Assembly: GCF_008386495.1 (NCBI RefSeq)
Contig: NZ_VTHJ01000003.1
Coordinates: forward strand, 1-64,000
Source of the DNA: Streptomyces tailanensis
GTDB lineage: Bacteria; Actinomycetota; Actinomycetes; Streptomycetales; Streptomycetaceae
Direction: 5' to 3'
DNA: 64,000 nucleotides
A program made the translations under genes and the position numbers. Each line of letters starts with the position of its first letter. Position 1 is the stretch's first letter. Positions 33,984 through 43,366 of the stretch are shown here, piece after piece. The notes beneath the pieces are model-generated. The model ran no database searches and was not told the DNA's origin. It saw nothing but the letters and a program-made list of their open reading frames with translations.

Positions 33984-35495
33984 TCAGTTGCCGGAGAGGA
34001 CCTTGACCAGGTCTTCTGCTGTGCGGCAGCGGTCCAGGAGCTCCTTGACATGATTTCGCGTTCCGCGAAGCGGTTCGAGGGTTGGGACGCGTTGGAGCGA
34101 GTCCCGGCCGGGAAGGTCGAAGATCACGGAGTCCCAGGAGGCGGCCGCGACGTCGTCGGCGTACTGCTCCAGGCAGCGCCCGCGGAAGTAGGCGCGGGTG
34201 TCCTCCGGGGGCTTCGTACGGGCCCGGTCGACGTCGGTTTCGTCCAGGAGCCGCTTCATCTTGCCGCGGGCGACGAGACGGTTGTAGAGGCCTTTCTCCG
34301 CGCGTACGTCGGCGTACTGGAGGTCGACCAGATGCAACCTCGCGGCGTCCCAGTCGAGGCTGTCACGGCGGCGGTAGCCCTCCATGAGTTCGCGCTTGGC
34401 GACCCAGTCGAGTTCTCCGGAGAGGCTCATCGGGTCGTTCTCCAGGCGGTTGAGTGTGTCCTCCCACCTGGTCAGGACGTCCTTCGTCTGGTCGTCGGCG
34501 TCCGCCCCGAACCGTTCCTCGACGTACTTGCGCGACAGCTCGTAGTACTCCATCTGAAGTTGTACGGCGGTCAGTGTGCGGCCGCTGCGGAGGGTGACGA
34601 GGCGTTGCAGTGTGGGGTCGTGGGAGACCTGGTGCAGCGTCCGTACGGGCTGGTCGACGGCCAGGTCGACCGCGATGAAGCCGTCTTCGATCATCGACAG
34701 CACCAGGGCTGTCGTGCCCAGCTTCAGGTACGTCGAGATCTCGGAGAGGTTCGCGTCGCCGATGATCACGTGCAGACGGCGGTACTTTTCCGCGTCCGCG
34801 TGGGGCTCGTCCCTCGTGTTGATGATGGGGCGCTTGAGAGTCGTCTCCAAGCCCACCTCGACCTCGAAATAATCCGCGCGCTGGCTGAGCTGGAAGCCGT
34901 GTTCGTGGCCGTCCTGGCCGATGCCGACGCGGCCGGCGCCGGCGAAGACCTGGCGGGAGACGAAGAAGGGGGTGAGGTGGCGCACGATGTCCGAGAAAGC
35001 GGTTTCCCGCTTCATCAGGTAGTTCTCGTGGGTGCCGTAGGAGGCGCCTTTGTTGTCGGTGTTGTTCTTGTAGAGGTGGATGGGTTGGGCGCCGGGGAGC
35101 TGGGCGGCGCGTTCGGCGGCTTCGGCCATGATACGTTCGCCGGCTTTGTCCCAGAGGACGGCGTCGAGGGGGTTGGTGACCTCGGGGGCGCTGTATTCGG
35201 GGTGTGCGTGGTCGACGTAGAGGCGTGCGCCATTCGTGAGGATGACGTTGGCGAGGCCGATGTCCTCGTCGGTGAGCTGGCTGGAGTCGGCGGCCTCGCG
35301 GGCGAGGTCGAAGCCTCGTGCGTCCCGTAGCGGGTTCTCTTCCTCGAAGTCCCAGCGGGCCCGGCGGGCCCGGTGCATCGCCGCGGCGTAGGCGTTGACG
35401 ATCTGGGACGAGGTGAGCATGGCATTGGCATTGGGGTGGCCGGGGACGGAGATCCCGTACTCCGTCTCGATGCCCATTACTCGCCGTACGGTCAT
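33984..35495 (-). CDS. dop: Pup deamidase/depupylase Dop
   Basis: 503-residue paralogue of PafA. It deamidates the Pup C-terminal Gln and also removes Pup from tagged proteins, using ATP as a cofactor. The N-terminus is [16 protein letters not shown]. The catalytic Asp is about residue 95 in [15 protein letters not shown]. The Dop loop that PafA lacks is visible as the extra segment before position 80 ([20 protein letters not shown]). The [16 protein letters not shown] block is shared with PafA. Start ATG 35495; a 235-bp gap with the arc terminator separates it from arc, so it probably has its own promoter. Confidence 0.97.
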   Translation of the reverse strand: MTVRRVMGIETEYGISVPGHPNANAMLTSSQIVNAYAAAMHRARRARWDFEEENPLRDARGFDLAREAADSSQLTDEDIGLANVILTNGARLYVDHAHPEYSAPEVTNPLDAVLWDKAGERIMAEAAERAAQLPGAQPIHLYKNNTDNKGASYGTHENYLMKRETAFSDIVRHLTPFFVSRQVFAGAGRVGIGQDGHEHGFQLSQRADYFEVEVGLETTLKRPIINTRDEPHADAEKYRRLHVIIGDANLSEISTYLKLGTTALVLSMIEDGFIAVDLAVDQPVRTLHQVSHDPTLQRLVTLRSGRTLTAVQLQMEYYELSRKYVEERFGADADDQTKDVLTRWEDTLNRLENDPMSLSGELDWVAKRELMEGYRRRDSLDWDAARLHLVDLQYADVRAEKGLYNRLVARGKMKRLLDETDVDRARTKPPEDTRAYFRGRCLEQYADDVAAASWDSVIFDLPGRDSLQRVPTLEPLRGTRNHVKELLDRCRTAEDLVKVLSGN

Positions 35496-35674
35496 GCGGC
35501 CCTCCTTGCCCGGCGGCGTCCTCGGTCGGGGACGCTGCTCAAGTACCGCTGGCGCTCCGGTGCGTGTGCGGTGCCCGTCCCCGCACTGCGCGACTCGGCG
35601 GTACGAAAGAGCCTAGAACGGCTCTGCGCTGGTGGGGAGATCATTTGCGTCATTGCCTTGCTTCGACTGTGCCT

Positions 35675-35720
35675 GAAAAAACAGTCGGCTGCGGGTACCC
35701 GGTGAGGGCACCCGCAGCCG
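35675..35720 (-). terminator. Intrinsic terminator downstream of arc
   Basis: On the minus strand CGGCTGCGGGT (35710-35720) pairs with its complement at 35686-35696 (11-bp stem, 13-base loop). About 7 bases beyond comes a run of six T, read as ACTGTTTTTTCAGG on that strand. This stem plus T-run, in a GC-rich genome, is one of the clearest rho-independent terminators in the window, and makes arc a separate unit from dop. Confidence 0.88.
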
Positions 35721-35730
35721 CCCTGCTTTG

Positions 35731-37497
35731 TTACAGGTACTGTCCGGTGTTCGCCACCGTGTCGATGGAGCGTCCGGTGTCGGCGCCCTGCTTTCCGGTG
35801 ATCAGGGTACGGATGTAGACGATCCGTTCGCCCTTCTTGCCGGAGATTCGGGCCCAGTCATCCGGGTTGGTGGTGTTGGGGAGGTCCTCGTTCTCCTTGA
35901 ACTCGTCCACGCAGGCCTGGAGGAGGTGGGAGACGCGGAGGCCCTTCTGGTTCTTGTCGAGGAAGTCCTTGATCGCCATTTTTTTGGCGCGGCCGACGAT
36001 GTTTTCGATCATGGCGCCGGAGTTGAAGTCCTTGAAGTAGAGGACTTCCTTGTCTCCGTTGGCGTAGGTGACTTCCAGGAAGCGGTTTTCCTCGGTTTCG
36101 GCGTACATGTGTTCCACTGCCGTCTGGATCATGCTCTGGACGGTGGTGGCCTTGCTGCCGCCGTGTTCGCCGAGGTCGTCGGCGTGGAGCGGGAGGCGCT
36201 CGGTGAGGTACTTCTGGAAGATGTCCTTGGCCGCTTCGGCGTCCGGGCGCTCGATCTTGATCTTCACGTCGAGGCGGCCGGGGCGCAGGATGGCGGGGTC
36301 GATCATGTCCTCGCGGTTGGAGGCGCCGATGACCACGACGTTCTGCAGGCCTTCCACGCCGTCGATCTCGGCGAGGAGCTGGGGGACGATGGTGTTCTCC
36401 ACATCGGAGCTGACGCCGGAGCCGCGGGTGCGGAAGAGGGATTCCATCTCGTCGAAGAAGACGATGACGGGGGTGCCCTCGCTGGCCTTCTCCCTGGCGC
36501 GCTGGAAGACGAGGCGGATCTGTCGCTCGGTCTCGCCGACGTACTTGTTCAGGAGCTCGGGGCCCTTGATGTTGAGGAAGAAGCTCTTGCCCTGGGCCTG
36601 GCCGGTGACTTCGGCGACTTTTTTGGCCAGTGAGTTGGCCACGGCCTTGGCGATGAGTGTCTTGCCGCATCCGGGGGGCCCGTAGAGGAGGACGCCCTTG
36701 GGCGGGCGCAGTTCGTGCTCCTTGAACAGGTCCGGGTAGAGGTAGGGGAGCTCGACCGCGTCGCGGATCATCTCGATCTGGTTGCCGAGGCCGCCGATCT
36801 GCTCGTAGCCGATGTCGGGGACCTCTTCGAGGACGAGTTCTTCGACCTCGCTCTTGGGGACGACCTCGTAGACGTAGCCGGAGCGGGGTTCGAGCAGGAG
36901 GGCGTCGCCGGGGCGGATGGTGACGTCCAGCAGCGGCTCGGCGAGCCGTACCACCCGTTCCTCGTCGGTGTGCCCGAGCACGAGGGCGCGCTCGCCGTCC
37001 TCGAGGATCTCCTTGAGGGTGACGATGTCCCCGACCCGCTCGAAGTGCATGGCCTCGACCACGTTGAGCGCTTCGTTGAGCATCAGTTCCTGGCCGCGCC
37101 GGAGCTCGTCCAGGTCGACGCTCGGGCTGACGTTCACGCGGAGTTTGCGTCCTCCGGTGAAGATGTCGGCCGTGCCGTCCTCGTTCGCCGTGAGGAAGAC
37201 ACCGAAGCCGGCCGGTGGCTGTGCGAGCCGGTCGACTTCTTCCTTGAGGGCCACGATCTGGTCGCGGGCCTCACGGAGCGTGTTGGCGAGCCGCTCGTTC
37301 TGTGCGGACACGCCGGCCAGGTTGGTCTGCAGCTCGACGATCCGCTCTTCGAGAATCCTCGTGTGTCGCGGAGAGTCGGCGAGCTTGCGTCGCAGGACGG
37401 CGATCTCCTGCTCAAGGTAGGCAATCTGCCCGGCCGGGTCGTCGGACCCTCGTCCCGGGCGGATGCCGCGGTTCATGTCGTCGTCGTGGGCTGCCAC
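35731..37497 (-). CDS. arc: Proteasome-associated AAA+ ATPase ARC (Mpa)
   Basis: 588-residue hexameric unfoldase that recognises Pup and threads substrates into the 20S core. Order: N-terminal coiled coil (about 18-80, [20 protein letters not shown]) that binds Pup, two OB-type interdomain folds, then the AAA domain with Walker A GPPGCGKT, Walker [11 protein letters not shown] and a second-region Arg-finger segment RPGRLDVKI. The C-terminus ends GQYL, the motif that docks into the alpha-ring pockets. I start at GTG 37497 with GGAGG upstream, rather than at an ATG 18 bases before it that would lie in the ribosome site. Confidence 0.96.
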   Translation of the reverse strand: MAAHDDDMNRGIRPGRGSDDPAGQIAYLEQEIAVLRRKLADSPRHTRILEERIVELQTNLAGVSAQNERLANTLREARDQIVALKEEVDRLAQPPAGFGVFLTANEDGTADIFTGGRKLRVNVSPSVDLDELRRGQELMLNEALNVVEAMHFERVGDIVTLKEILEDGERALVLGHTDEERVVRLAEPLLDVTIRPGDALLLEPRSGYVYEVVPKSEVEELVLEEVPDIGYEQIGGLGNQIEMIRDAVELPYLYPDLFKEHELRPPKGVLLYGPPGCGKTLIAKAVANSLAKKVAEVTGQAQGKSFFLNIKGPELLNKYVGETERQIRLVFQRAREKASEGTPVIVFFDEMESLFRTRGSGVSSDVENTIVPQLLAEIDGVEGLQNVVVIGASNREDMIDPAILRPGRLDVKIKIERPDAEAAKDIFQKYLTERLPLHADDLGEHGGSKATTVQSMIQTAVEHMYAETEENRFLEVTYANGDKEVLYFKDFNSGAMIENIVGRAKKMAIKDFLDKNQKGLRVSHLLQACVDEFKENEDLPNTTNPDDWARISGKKGERIVYIRTLITGKQGADTGRSIDTVANTGQYL

Positions 37498-37742
37498 GGT
37501 CCTCACCTCCTCCAAGGGGAGCTGGACGCTTCCAGACCCTACCTGGGTGGGTGTCGATTGAAACCCCTAGATCACAAAGACGGTCGGGGTGTGTCCGATC
37601 TTCACCCTTGCGCTCTCCCTCACGCCAGGGGAATACCCACCGAACATGGTTGGGAAGCGGCCCCAGGTAGGGTCGAAGTGTTCAACACCCGTCAGAGCCT
37701 GCATGGTTCCCGATCGGCTCGACGAGAGAAATGGCAGGAGAG

Positions 37743-38048
37743 ATGACCGTGCAGCAGGAGGCCGGTGCCGCGGGCGAGGCGCTCGAGGTCTGGATCGACC
37801 AGGACCTGTGCACCGGTGACGGCATCTGTGCCCAGTACGCGCCCGAGGTGTTCGAGTTGGACATCGACGGGCTGGCCTATGTGAAGGGCGCGGACGACGA
37901 GTTGTTGCAGGCCCAGGGGGCCACAACGCCCGTTCCGCTGACGCTTCTCACGGATGTGGTGGACTCCGCGAAGGAGTGTCCGGGGGAGTGCATCCATGTG
38001 CGTCGGGTTTCGGACAGGGTCGAGATCTTCGGTCCTGACGCGGAGTGA
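37743..38048 (+). CDS. 3Fe-4S type ferredoxin
   Basis: 101-residue ferredoxin-like protein with cysteines in DLCTGDGICAQYAPEVF and KECPGECIHV, the pattern of 3Fe-4S ferredoxins that serve actinobacterial P450s. The C-terminal part has a DRVEIFG strand. The start is uncertain between ATG 37743 and ATG 37731. It is divergent from arc, with about 245 bp between starts. The only P450 in the window, the conservon protein lacking ExxR, is 34 kb away, so the partner is unknown. Confidence 0.9.
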   Translation: MTVQQEAGAAGEALEVWIDQDLCTGDGICAQYAPEVFELDIDGLAYVKGADDELLQAQGATTPVPLTLLTDVVDSAKECPGECIHVRRVSDRVEIFGPDAE

Positions 38049-38138
38049 CCGTGCGGACACTCCGCGTTGTGCCGTGTCTGCTTTCTCACACCGGGTTTGC
38101 CGGGTGATCACATCCCGTTGGTCTGCGGGTGTGCGGTG

Positions 38139-38714
38139 TCACACGCTTTGGGTGCCTGCGGGTGTCGAGCGGACGAACGCCCCGTTCTTCCACTGCCACT
38201 TGGCGTCGGCGGTGACGTCCGGGCAGCAATTGGGTACGCCGGCCGAGGAGTAGCCGTGCAGCGTCGCGGTGACGGCCGCGTCACGGACAGCGAAGTCCGA
38301 GACGGTCTTGCGGTCCTTGGGTGCGACGAGCGTGGCTACGACGCGGGGTTTCGCGGCGTCGGTGGAGCGGGTGAGGACGTACACGCTGTCGGGTGGTGTG
38401 CCCATGCTGGAGTCGCAGTGGACGACGGCGACGGTTTCGGGGCGGCCGTCTCCGTCGAGGTCTCCGGAGGCCTTGTTCTTGATGACGAGGTCGACGGGTC
38501 CACAGTCGAGGGGCAGGTCCACCTCGGTGGGATCGGGGGCCGCCACCGCGGCCGGGGCCGACTCGGCCTCCGGGCCGGACTGGGCGGCTCTCGCCGCGTC
38601 GGGTTGCAGGGCCGACGACAGGGCCACGACTCCGGCGAGGGCGGTGGCCGTGGCGAGCCAGTGGATCGGGCGGGTGTGCGCGTGTGCCAGTTCCGGGACC
38701 GCGGGTTGCTGCAC
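38139..38714 (-). CDS. Secreted protein of unknown function
   Basis: 191-residue protein with an N-terminal export signal (WLATATALAGVVALSSALQP, then DAARAAQS as a probable signal-peptidase site). The mature part contains a DLDGDGRPETVAVV calcium-loop-like segment (the FG-GAP/VCBS pattern) and two Cys pairs (DCGP/HCDSS and NCCPD) that may form disulphides. I favour the GTG at 38714, which has AGGAG about 10 bases upstream; a GTG at 38768 lacks a ribosome site. It ends 90 bp from the ferredoxin stop, convergently. I do not recognise a family. Confidence 0.72.
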   Translation of the reverse strand: MQQPAVPELAHAHTRPIHWLATATALAGVVALSSALQPDAARAAQSGPEAESAPAAVAAPDPTEVDLPLDCGPVDLVIKNKASGDLDGDGRPETVAVVHCDSSMGTPPDSVYVLTRSTDAAKPRVVATLVAPKDRKTVSDFAVRDAAVTATLHGYSSAGVPNCCPDVTADAKWQWKNGAFVRSTPAGTQSV

Positions 38715-38892
38715 TAGGAGCGTCTCCTGAGAGGGCTGTGCCGGTTGGGGTGACCCGCATGGTGCCACACGTCACAGTGGGGTGGAACGGCGGGGTGTGT
38801 GGTTCCCGTGGCGTTCCGGTGGCGCATCAACAGGGAAGCGCCGGGGGCGAGTTCTTTGGCGCTGTCGGGAACTCGGGGGCGTCAATGGTGTG

Positions 38893-38965
38893 TTGTTCGC
38901 GCTCACGCGGCGGAGCCGCATATCGGCAGAGCCCCGCGCCCCTCAAGAGCAAGGGACGCGGGGTC
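38893..38965. repeat. Dispersed Streptomyces intergenic repeat, copy B
   Basis: On the plus strand CGCTCACGCGGCGGAGCCGC is followed by ATATCGGCAGAGCCCCGCGC and CCCTCAAG. It is the reverse complement of copy A (15030-15090) and very close to copy C (59124-59205). It sits just downstream of trmI and upstream of the secreted-protein gene. Confidence 0.7.
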
Positions 38966-38977
38966 GTGCGTTTCGGT

Positions 38978-39880
38978 TCAGCGGGCGGTGCCGCCGTCGG
39001 CGTTGGGGCCAGCGTAGTCCTCGCCGTAGGCGCCCTTGGCGGGGCGGCGGCGGCGCATGGGCGGCTCGACGCCGTCGGCGAGGCGGCGGGCGGTGAGCAG
39101 GAAGCCGGTGTGGCCGATCATGCGGTGGTCGGGGCGGACGGCGAGGCCCTCGATGTGCCAGTTGCGGATCATCGTCTCCCAGGCGGTCGGCTCGTTGAAG
39201 CAGCCGATCTCGCGGATGGACTCGACGGTCCGGGCGAGCTGGGTGGTGGTGGCGACGTAGCAGCAGAGGATGCCGCCGGGGACGAGGGCCTTGGAGACGG
39301 CCTCCAGGCATTCCCAGGGGGCGAGCATGTCGAGGATGACGCGGTCGACGTCGGTGTCCGACAGGTTGTCCTGGAGGTCGCCGACGGTGAGCTGCCAGGC
39401 GGGGTGTGGGCCGCCGAAGTAGCGCTCGACGTTCGCCTGCGCGATCTCGGCGAAGTCCGCGCGGCGCTCGTAGCTGTGGAGCATGCCCTGGTCGCCGATG
39501 GCGCGCAGCAGGAAGCTGCTGAGCGAGCCGGAGCCGACGCCGGCCTCGACGACGCGGGCGCCGGGGAAGATGTCGGCGAAGGCGAGGATCTGCCCCGCGT
39601 CCTTGGGGTAGACCACGGCGGCACCGCGGGGCATGGACAGGACGTAGTCGGGGAGCAGGGGGCGCAGCGCCAGGTAGGCGACGTTCCCCGTGGTGCGGAC
39701 AACACTGCCCTCGGGAGCGCCGATCAGCTCGTCGTGCGGGAAGGAACCCTTGTGGGTGTGGAAGTTCTTTCCCTCTTCGAGCGTGAACGTGTAGTGGCGT
39801 CCCTTGGGGTCGGTGAGCTGGACCTGGTCCCCGACCTTGAAGGGCCCGCGACGGCGGGCGGCACCGGTCGGTTCGGACAT
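38978..39880 (-). CDS. trmI: tRNA (adenine-N1-)-methyltransferase TrmI
   Basis: 300-residue class I SAM-dependent enzyme that makes m1A58 in the T-loop of tRNAs. An N-terminal beta-rich domain (FKVGDQVQLTDPKGRHYTFT) is followed by the Rossmann core with motif I VVEAGVGSGSLS, then the Asp-bearing strand DRVILDMLAPWE. The 30-residue basic tail RRRRPAKGAYGEDYAGP is typical of actinobacterial TrmI. I start at ATG 39880 (MSEPTGAARRR); the frame is open to 39919. It is probably co-transcribed with the site-2 protease upstream. Confidence 0.95.
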   Translation of the reverse strand: MSEPTGAARRRGPFKVGDQVQLTDPKGRHYTFTLEEGKNFHTHKGSFPHDELIGAPEGSVVRTTGNVAYLALRPLLPDYVLSMPRGAAVVYPKDAGQILAFADIFPGARVVEAGVGSGSLSSFLLRAIGDQGMLHSYERRADFAEIAQANVERYFGGPHPAWQLTVGDLQDNLSDTDVDRVILDMLAPWECLEAVSKALVPGGILCCYVATTTQLARTVESIREIGCFNEPTAWETMIRNWHIEGLAVRPDHRMIGHTGFLLTARRLADGVEPPMRRRRPAKGAYGEDYAGPNADGGTAR

Positions 39881-39942
39881 GTGACCAGCGTACCGGTCGC
39901 CGGAGGGGGCGCCGACCACGGTCTCGGTGGGCTTGTGGCGTT

Positions 39943-41436
39943 TCAGCTCGGCCTTGCCATTGCCTTTACGAAGGCCCGCTCCACGTCCGCCGCCGACAGT
40001 ACGCCGTAGATCTCGCCCGACTCCTCCACCACCAGGTATTCCGTCGCGGGGGTTGCTCGGAGTGCGTCGAGGAGGGCTTCGCCTGCGAGTTCCGCGGAGA
40101 CGCGCATGCCGTCGGTGAGGTCTTGGGCGAGGCCGCTGACGGCTACCCAGGGGCGGCGGTGTTCGGGGACGCCGACGATGGCGGCTTCGCGGACGAGGGA
40201 GAGGGGTTCGCCGTCGGGGTCGACTACGACGAGGGCGCGGGCGCCGGCTTCGTTGGCGCGGCGCAGGGCTTCGGAGAGGGGGGTGTCGGTCTCGACGGGG
40301 ACGGCGCGGCGGGTGAGGGCGCGGGCCTGGAGTTCGGGGAGGTGTTCGCGCAGGCGGGCCATGCGGAGGCTGTTGCCGGCGCCGGTCCAGATGATCGCGG
40401 CGAGGATGGCGGCCAGCAGGGCGTCCATGACGGTGTCCATGCCGACGCTGTCCTCGGCGGCGGAGCCGAGGGCGCCGGACTGGGTGAGCAGGGGGAGGCC
40501 GATGAGGACGGAGACGGCGAGGGCGCGGCCGACCCAGGCGGCGGCGATGGTGCCGCTCATCGGCTTGCCGGTGAGCTTCCAGACGACGGCGCGGAGCATG
40601 CGGCCGCCGTCGAGGGGGAGGCCGGGCAGCAGGTTGAAGGCGGCGACGATGAGGTTGGAGATCATCAGGCCGGCCAGTAGGACGCCGGGGACGGTGCCGG
40701 GCTGGACGGTCTGGAGGGCTAGGTAGAAGACGCCCGCGAGGACCAGGGAGAGCAGGGGGCCGACGAAGGCCAGGATGAATTCGCGGCCGGGGGTCTCTGA
40801 TTCCTTCTCGATCTCGGAGACGCCGCCGAAGAACTGGAGCTGGATGCGTCGTACCGGCAGTTTGAAGCGGAGGGCGGCGACGGTGTGGGCGAGTTCGTGG
40901 ACGAGTACGGAGGCGTAGAAGGCGATGGCGAAGAAGAGGGAGACCAGGTAGCGGGCGCCGCCGAGTTCGGGCAGGACGCGGTCGAGTTGGCCGCCGAAGA
41001 CCCAGGTGATGAGGGCGGCGACGAGGAACCAGCTGGGGGCGACGTAGACGGGTACGCCGAAGGGGCGGCCCATGAGGATGCCGCCGCCGGGTTCCTTGGG
41101 GCGCTCGGGTGGCTTGGGGGCGTCCGAGTGGGCTTGGGGACGCGCGGTGTTGGTCGTGGTCTCCGGTTCGTCCGTCGGCGTCTTCTTGAGGTTGGGCGGG
41201 TCCTGGGTCGACGACGGGTCGGACGGCTGGGGTTGCTGGGCGGCCTCGGGGTCCTCGGGGTTCGTCGGGGCGGAGTCGCCGTCGGGGTGGGGATCGGGGG
41301 CGGGGTCGCCGTTCGCAGCGCGGGGCCCGGCGGGGGGCCTTTCCTCTGCCGGTGTGTCGGTCGCGTGGCGGTCCGCGCGTTCCGTCGCCTCGTCACTGCC
41401 GGACCGCGGCTGCCCGCTCCCGCCGCTCGTCTCCAC
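39943..41436 (-). CDS. M50 site-2 protease with CBS domains
   Basis: 497-residue intramembrane zinc metalloprotease. The first ~130 residues are an unstructured Pro/Glu/Asp-rich region. Membrane helices follow; HELAH (in VLVHELAHTVAAL) supplies two zinc ligands and Glu, and the later NLLPGLPLDGGRML supplies the third ligand. The C-terminal part (about 355-497) is a CBS-domain pair (TDTPLSEALRRANEAGARAL), which may bind an adenosine ligand. GTG 41436 has GAGGGGAC 6 bases upstream; the open frame above it is not homologous. It likely cleaves a membrane-bound regulator such as an anti-sigma factor, but no candidate is adjacent. Confidence 0.93.
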   Translation of the reverse strand: METSGGSGQPRSGSDEATERADRHATDTPAEERPPAGPRAANGDPAPDPHPDGDSAPTNPEDPEAAQQPQPSDPSSTQDPPNLKKTPTDEPETTTNTARPQAHSDAPKPPERPKEPGGGILMGRPFGVPVYVAPSWFLVAALITWVFGGQLDRVLPELGGARYLVSLFFAIAFYASVLVHELAHTVAALRFKLPVRRIQLQFFGGVSEIEKESETPGREFILAFVGPLLSLVLAGVFYLALQTVQPGTVPGVLLAGLMISNLIVAAFNLLPGLPLDGGRMLRAVVWKLTGKPMSGTIAAAWVGRALAVSVLIGLPLLTQSGALGSAAEDSVGMDTVMDALLAAILAAIIWTGAGNSLRMARLREHLPELQARALTRRAVPVETDTPLSEALRRANEAGARALVVVDPDGEPLSLVREAAIVGVPEHRRPWVAVSGLAQDLTDGMRVSAELAGEALLDALRATPATEYLVVEESGEIYGVLSAADVERAFVKAMARPS

Positions 41437-41648
41437 GATGTCCCCTCGTTCGAAGCGTCTTCCGCGCCTGCTGGCCGGGCGGAAGGGTCTGTGGTCGATG
41501 CTATGCGGTCGCCGCGGTGCGTTCCGCCTCGGCACCCTCTCAGCTTTCCCACAGGTCGCAGGAGGCACACCGGTGTCGGGAGGCGGTGTGCCGGCCGTCG
41601 GTCGGACGGGCCCGTGGCTGTCAGTGGTGGGCCGTATGGTCTGTGCTC

Positions 41649-42578
41649 ATGGAAAACAGCAGCGACGGCACCGGCGGCGGCACGGGTGGGACGGGTGGCG
41701 AGGGCGTTCGTGGCGGTGTGCGGGCCGCCGCGCCGCCGGCGTCGCTGTCGCCCTCGCGCGCCAGTGACTTCATGCAGTGCCCGTTGCTCTACCGGTTCCG
41801 GGTGATCGACCGGCTGCCGGAGAAGCCGAGTGAGGCGGCGACGCGCGGCACGCTGGTGCACGCGGTGCTTGAGCGGCTGTTCGACGCGCCGGCGGCGGAG
41901 CGGACGGCGCCGCGGGCCAAGTCGTTGGTGCCGGGGCAGTGGGACCGGTTGCGGGAGACGCGACCGGAGGTCGTGGAGCTGTTCGCGGACGACCCGGAGG
42001 GCGAGCGGCTGGCCCGTTGGCTGGGCGAGGCGGAGCGGTTGGTGGAGCGCTGGTTCACCCTGGAGGATCCAACGCGGTTGGAGCCCGCCGAGCGCGAGTT
42101 GTTCGTGGAGGCGGAGCTGGACTCGGGGCTCAGGCTGCGCGGGATCATCGACCGGGTGGATGTGGCGCCTACCGGTGAGGTGCGGATCGTCGACTACAAG
42201 ACGGGCAAGGCGCCGAGACCGGAGTACGCGGAGGGCGCGCTGTTCCAGATGAAGTTCTACGCCCTGGTGGTGTGGCGGTTGAAGCGGGTGGTGCCGCGCC
42301 GTCTTCAGCTGGTGTATCTGGGGAGCGGGGATGTGCTGACGTACGACCCGGTCGTTGCGGATCTGGAGCGGGTGGAGCGCAAGCTGCTGGCGTTGTGGGA
42401 GGCGATCCGGGTGGCCACCGAGACGGGTGAATGGCGGCCGCGGCCGACCAAGCTGTGCGGTTGGTGCGACCACCAGTCGGTATGTCCGGAATTCGGTGGC
42501 ACTCCCCCGCCGTATCCGCTCCAGGTGAGGTCGACCGAGTCGGTGGGTGGGCCGCAAGGCAGAATGGGCCCGGACTAG
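41649..42578 (+). CDS. RecB-family exonuclease with Fe-S cysteines
   Basis: 309-residue PD-(D/E)xK nuclease of the RecB/Cas4-like group. The catalytic block reads RGIIDRVDVA, then VRIVDYKTGKAP (the D..DYK triad). A Cys in DFMQCPLLYRF near the start of the domain and the trio CGWCDHQSVC near the end form a probable 4Fe-4S cluster site. The first 35 residues are Gly-rich and low complexity. It is divergent from the site-2 protease, with starts 212 bp apart, and 15 bp upstream of the response-regulator gene, so those two are probably one transcript. The substrate and helicase partner are unknown. Confidence 0.9.
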   Translation: MENSSDGTGGGTGGTGGEGVRGGVRAAAPPASLSPSRASDFMQCPLLYRFRVIDRLPEKPSEAATRGTLVHAVLERLFDAPAAERTAPRAKSLVPGQWDRLRETRPEVVELFADDPEGERLARWLGEAERLVERWFTLEDPTRLEPAERELFVEAELDSGLRLRGIIDRVDVAPTGEVRIVDYKTGKAPRPEYAEGALFQMKFYALVVWRLKRVVPRRLQLVYLGSGDVLTYDPVVADLERVERKLLALWEAIRVATETGEWRPRPTKLCGWCDHQSVCPEFGGTPPPYPLQVRSTESVGGPQGRMGPD

Positions 42579-42593
42579 CCGAAGGAGACTTTC

Positions 42594-43265
42594 GTGGCCA
42601 TCCGCGTCCTACTGGTTGACGATCAGCCCCTGCTGCGTACGGGCTTCCGGATGATTCTGGAGGCGGAGCAGGACATCGCGGTCGTCGGGGAGGCCGGTGA
42701 CGGTCTCCAGGCGCTCGACCAGGTGCGGGCGCTGCAGCCCGATGTGGTTCTGATGGACATCCGTATGCCGCGGATGGACGGGGTGGAGGCGACGCGGCAG
42801 ATCACCGGGCCTGGGCGGGACGGTCCGGCCAAGGTGCTGGTGCTGACGACGTTCGATCTGGACGAGTACGTGGTGGAGGCGCTGCGGGCGGGAGCCAGTG
42901 GGTTCCTGTTGAAGGACGCTCCGGCGAACGAGTTGGTGCAGGCGATCCGGGTGGTCGCGGCGGGTGAGGCGATGCTCGCGCCGAGCATCACGCGCCGGCT
43001 GCTGGACAAGTACGCGGAGCATCTGCCGTCGGGCGACGAGCCGGTGCCGGACACGCTGCACACGCTGACCGACCGTGAGGTCGAGGTGTTGAAGCTGGTG
43101 GCGCGGGGCCTGTCGAACGCGGAGATCGCGGCGGATCTGTTCGTCAGTGAGACCACGGTCAAGACGCATGTGGGGCATGTGCTCACCAAGTTGGGGCTGC
43201 GTGACCGGGTGCAGGCTGCGGTGTACGCGTACGAGAGTGGGCTGGTGCGTCCCGGCGCGCAGTAG
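42594..43265 (+). CDS. NarL/LuxR-type response regulator, orphan
   Basis: 223-residue response regulator. The receiver domain (1-125) has the acidic pair at VDDQ, the phospho-acceptor Asp at about 55 in VVLMDIRMP, and the Thr and Lys switch residues (LTTFD, FLLKDAP). The C-terminal LuxR-type HTH (about 150-215) contains LTDREVEVLKLVARGLSNAE and FVSETTVKTHVGHVLTKLGL. No histidine kinase lies beside it, so the partner is elsewhere. GTG start at 42594 has AAGGAG 8 bases upstream. It is followed by a strong hairpin at 43296-43333. Confidence 0.95.
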   Translation: MAIRVLLVDDQPLLRTGFRMILEAEQDIAVVGEAGDGLQALDQVRALQPDVVLMDIRMPRMDGVEATRQITGPGRDGPAKVLVLTTFDLDEYVVEALRAGASGFLLKDAPANELVQAIRVVAAGEAMLAPSITRRLLDKYAEHLPSGDEPVPDTLHTLTDREVEVLKLVARGLSNAEIAADLFVSETTVKTHVGHVLTKLGLRDRVQAAVYAYESGLVRPGAQ

Positions 43266-43295
43266 ACCGGGCGAGGTCTATGCCTCAACTGTGCG

Positions 43296-43333
43296 CCGAG
43301 GGCGCCCTCTTCGGGTGAAGGGGGCGCCCTCGG
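43296..43333. terminator. Bidirectional terminator between the response regulator and a binding-protein gene
   Basis: CCGAGGGCGCCCTCTTC and its near-complement GAAGGGGGCGCCCTCGG form a 17-bp stem with one mismatch and a GGGT loop. It lies between two convergent stops (43265 and 43367) and serves both. Confidence 0.9.
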
Positions 43334-43366
43334 TGTCGTACGGGGGGTGTCGCTCGGGGGGGGGTG

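Noticed and set aside
40719..42557. 612-residue minus-strand frame across the site-2 protease and RecB genes
   Set aside because: It overlaps two well-supported genes in other frames and contains no recognisable domain.
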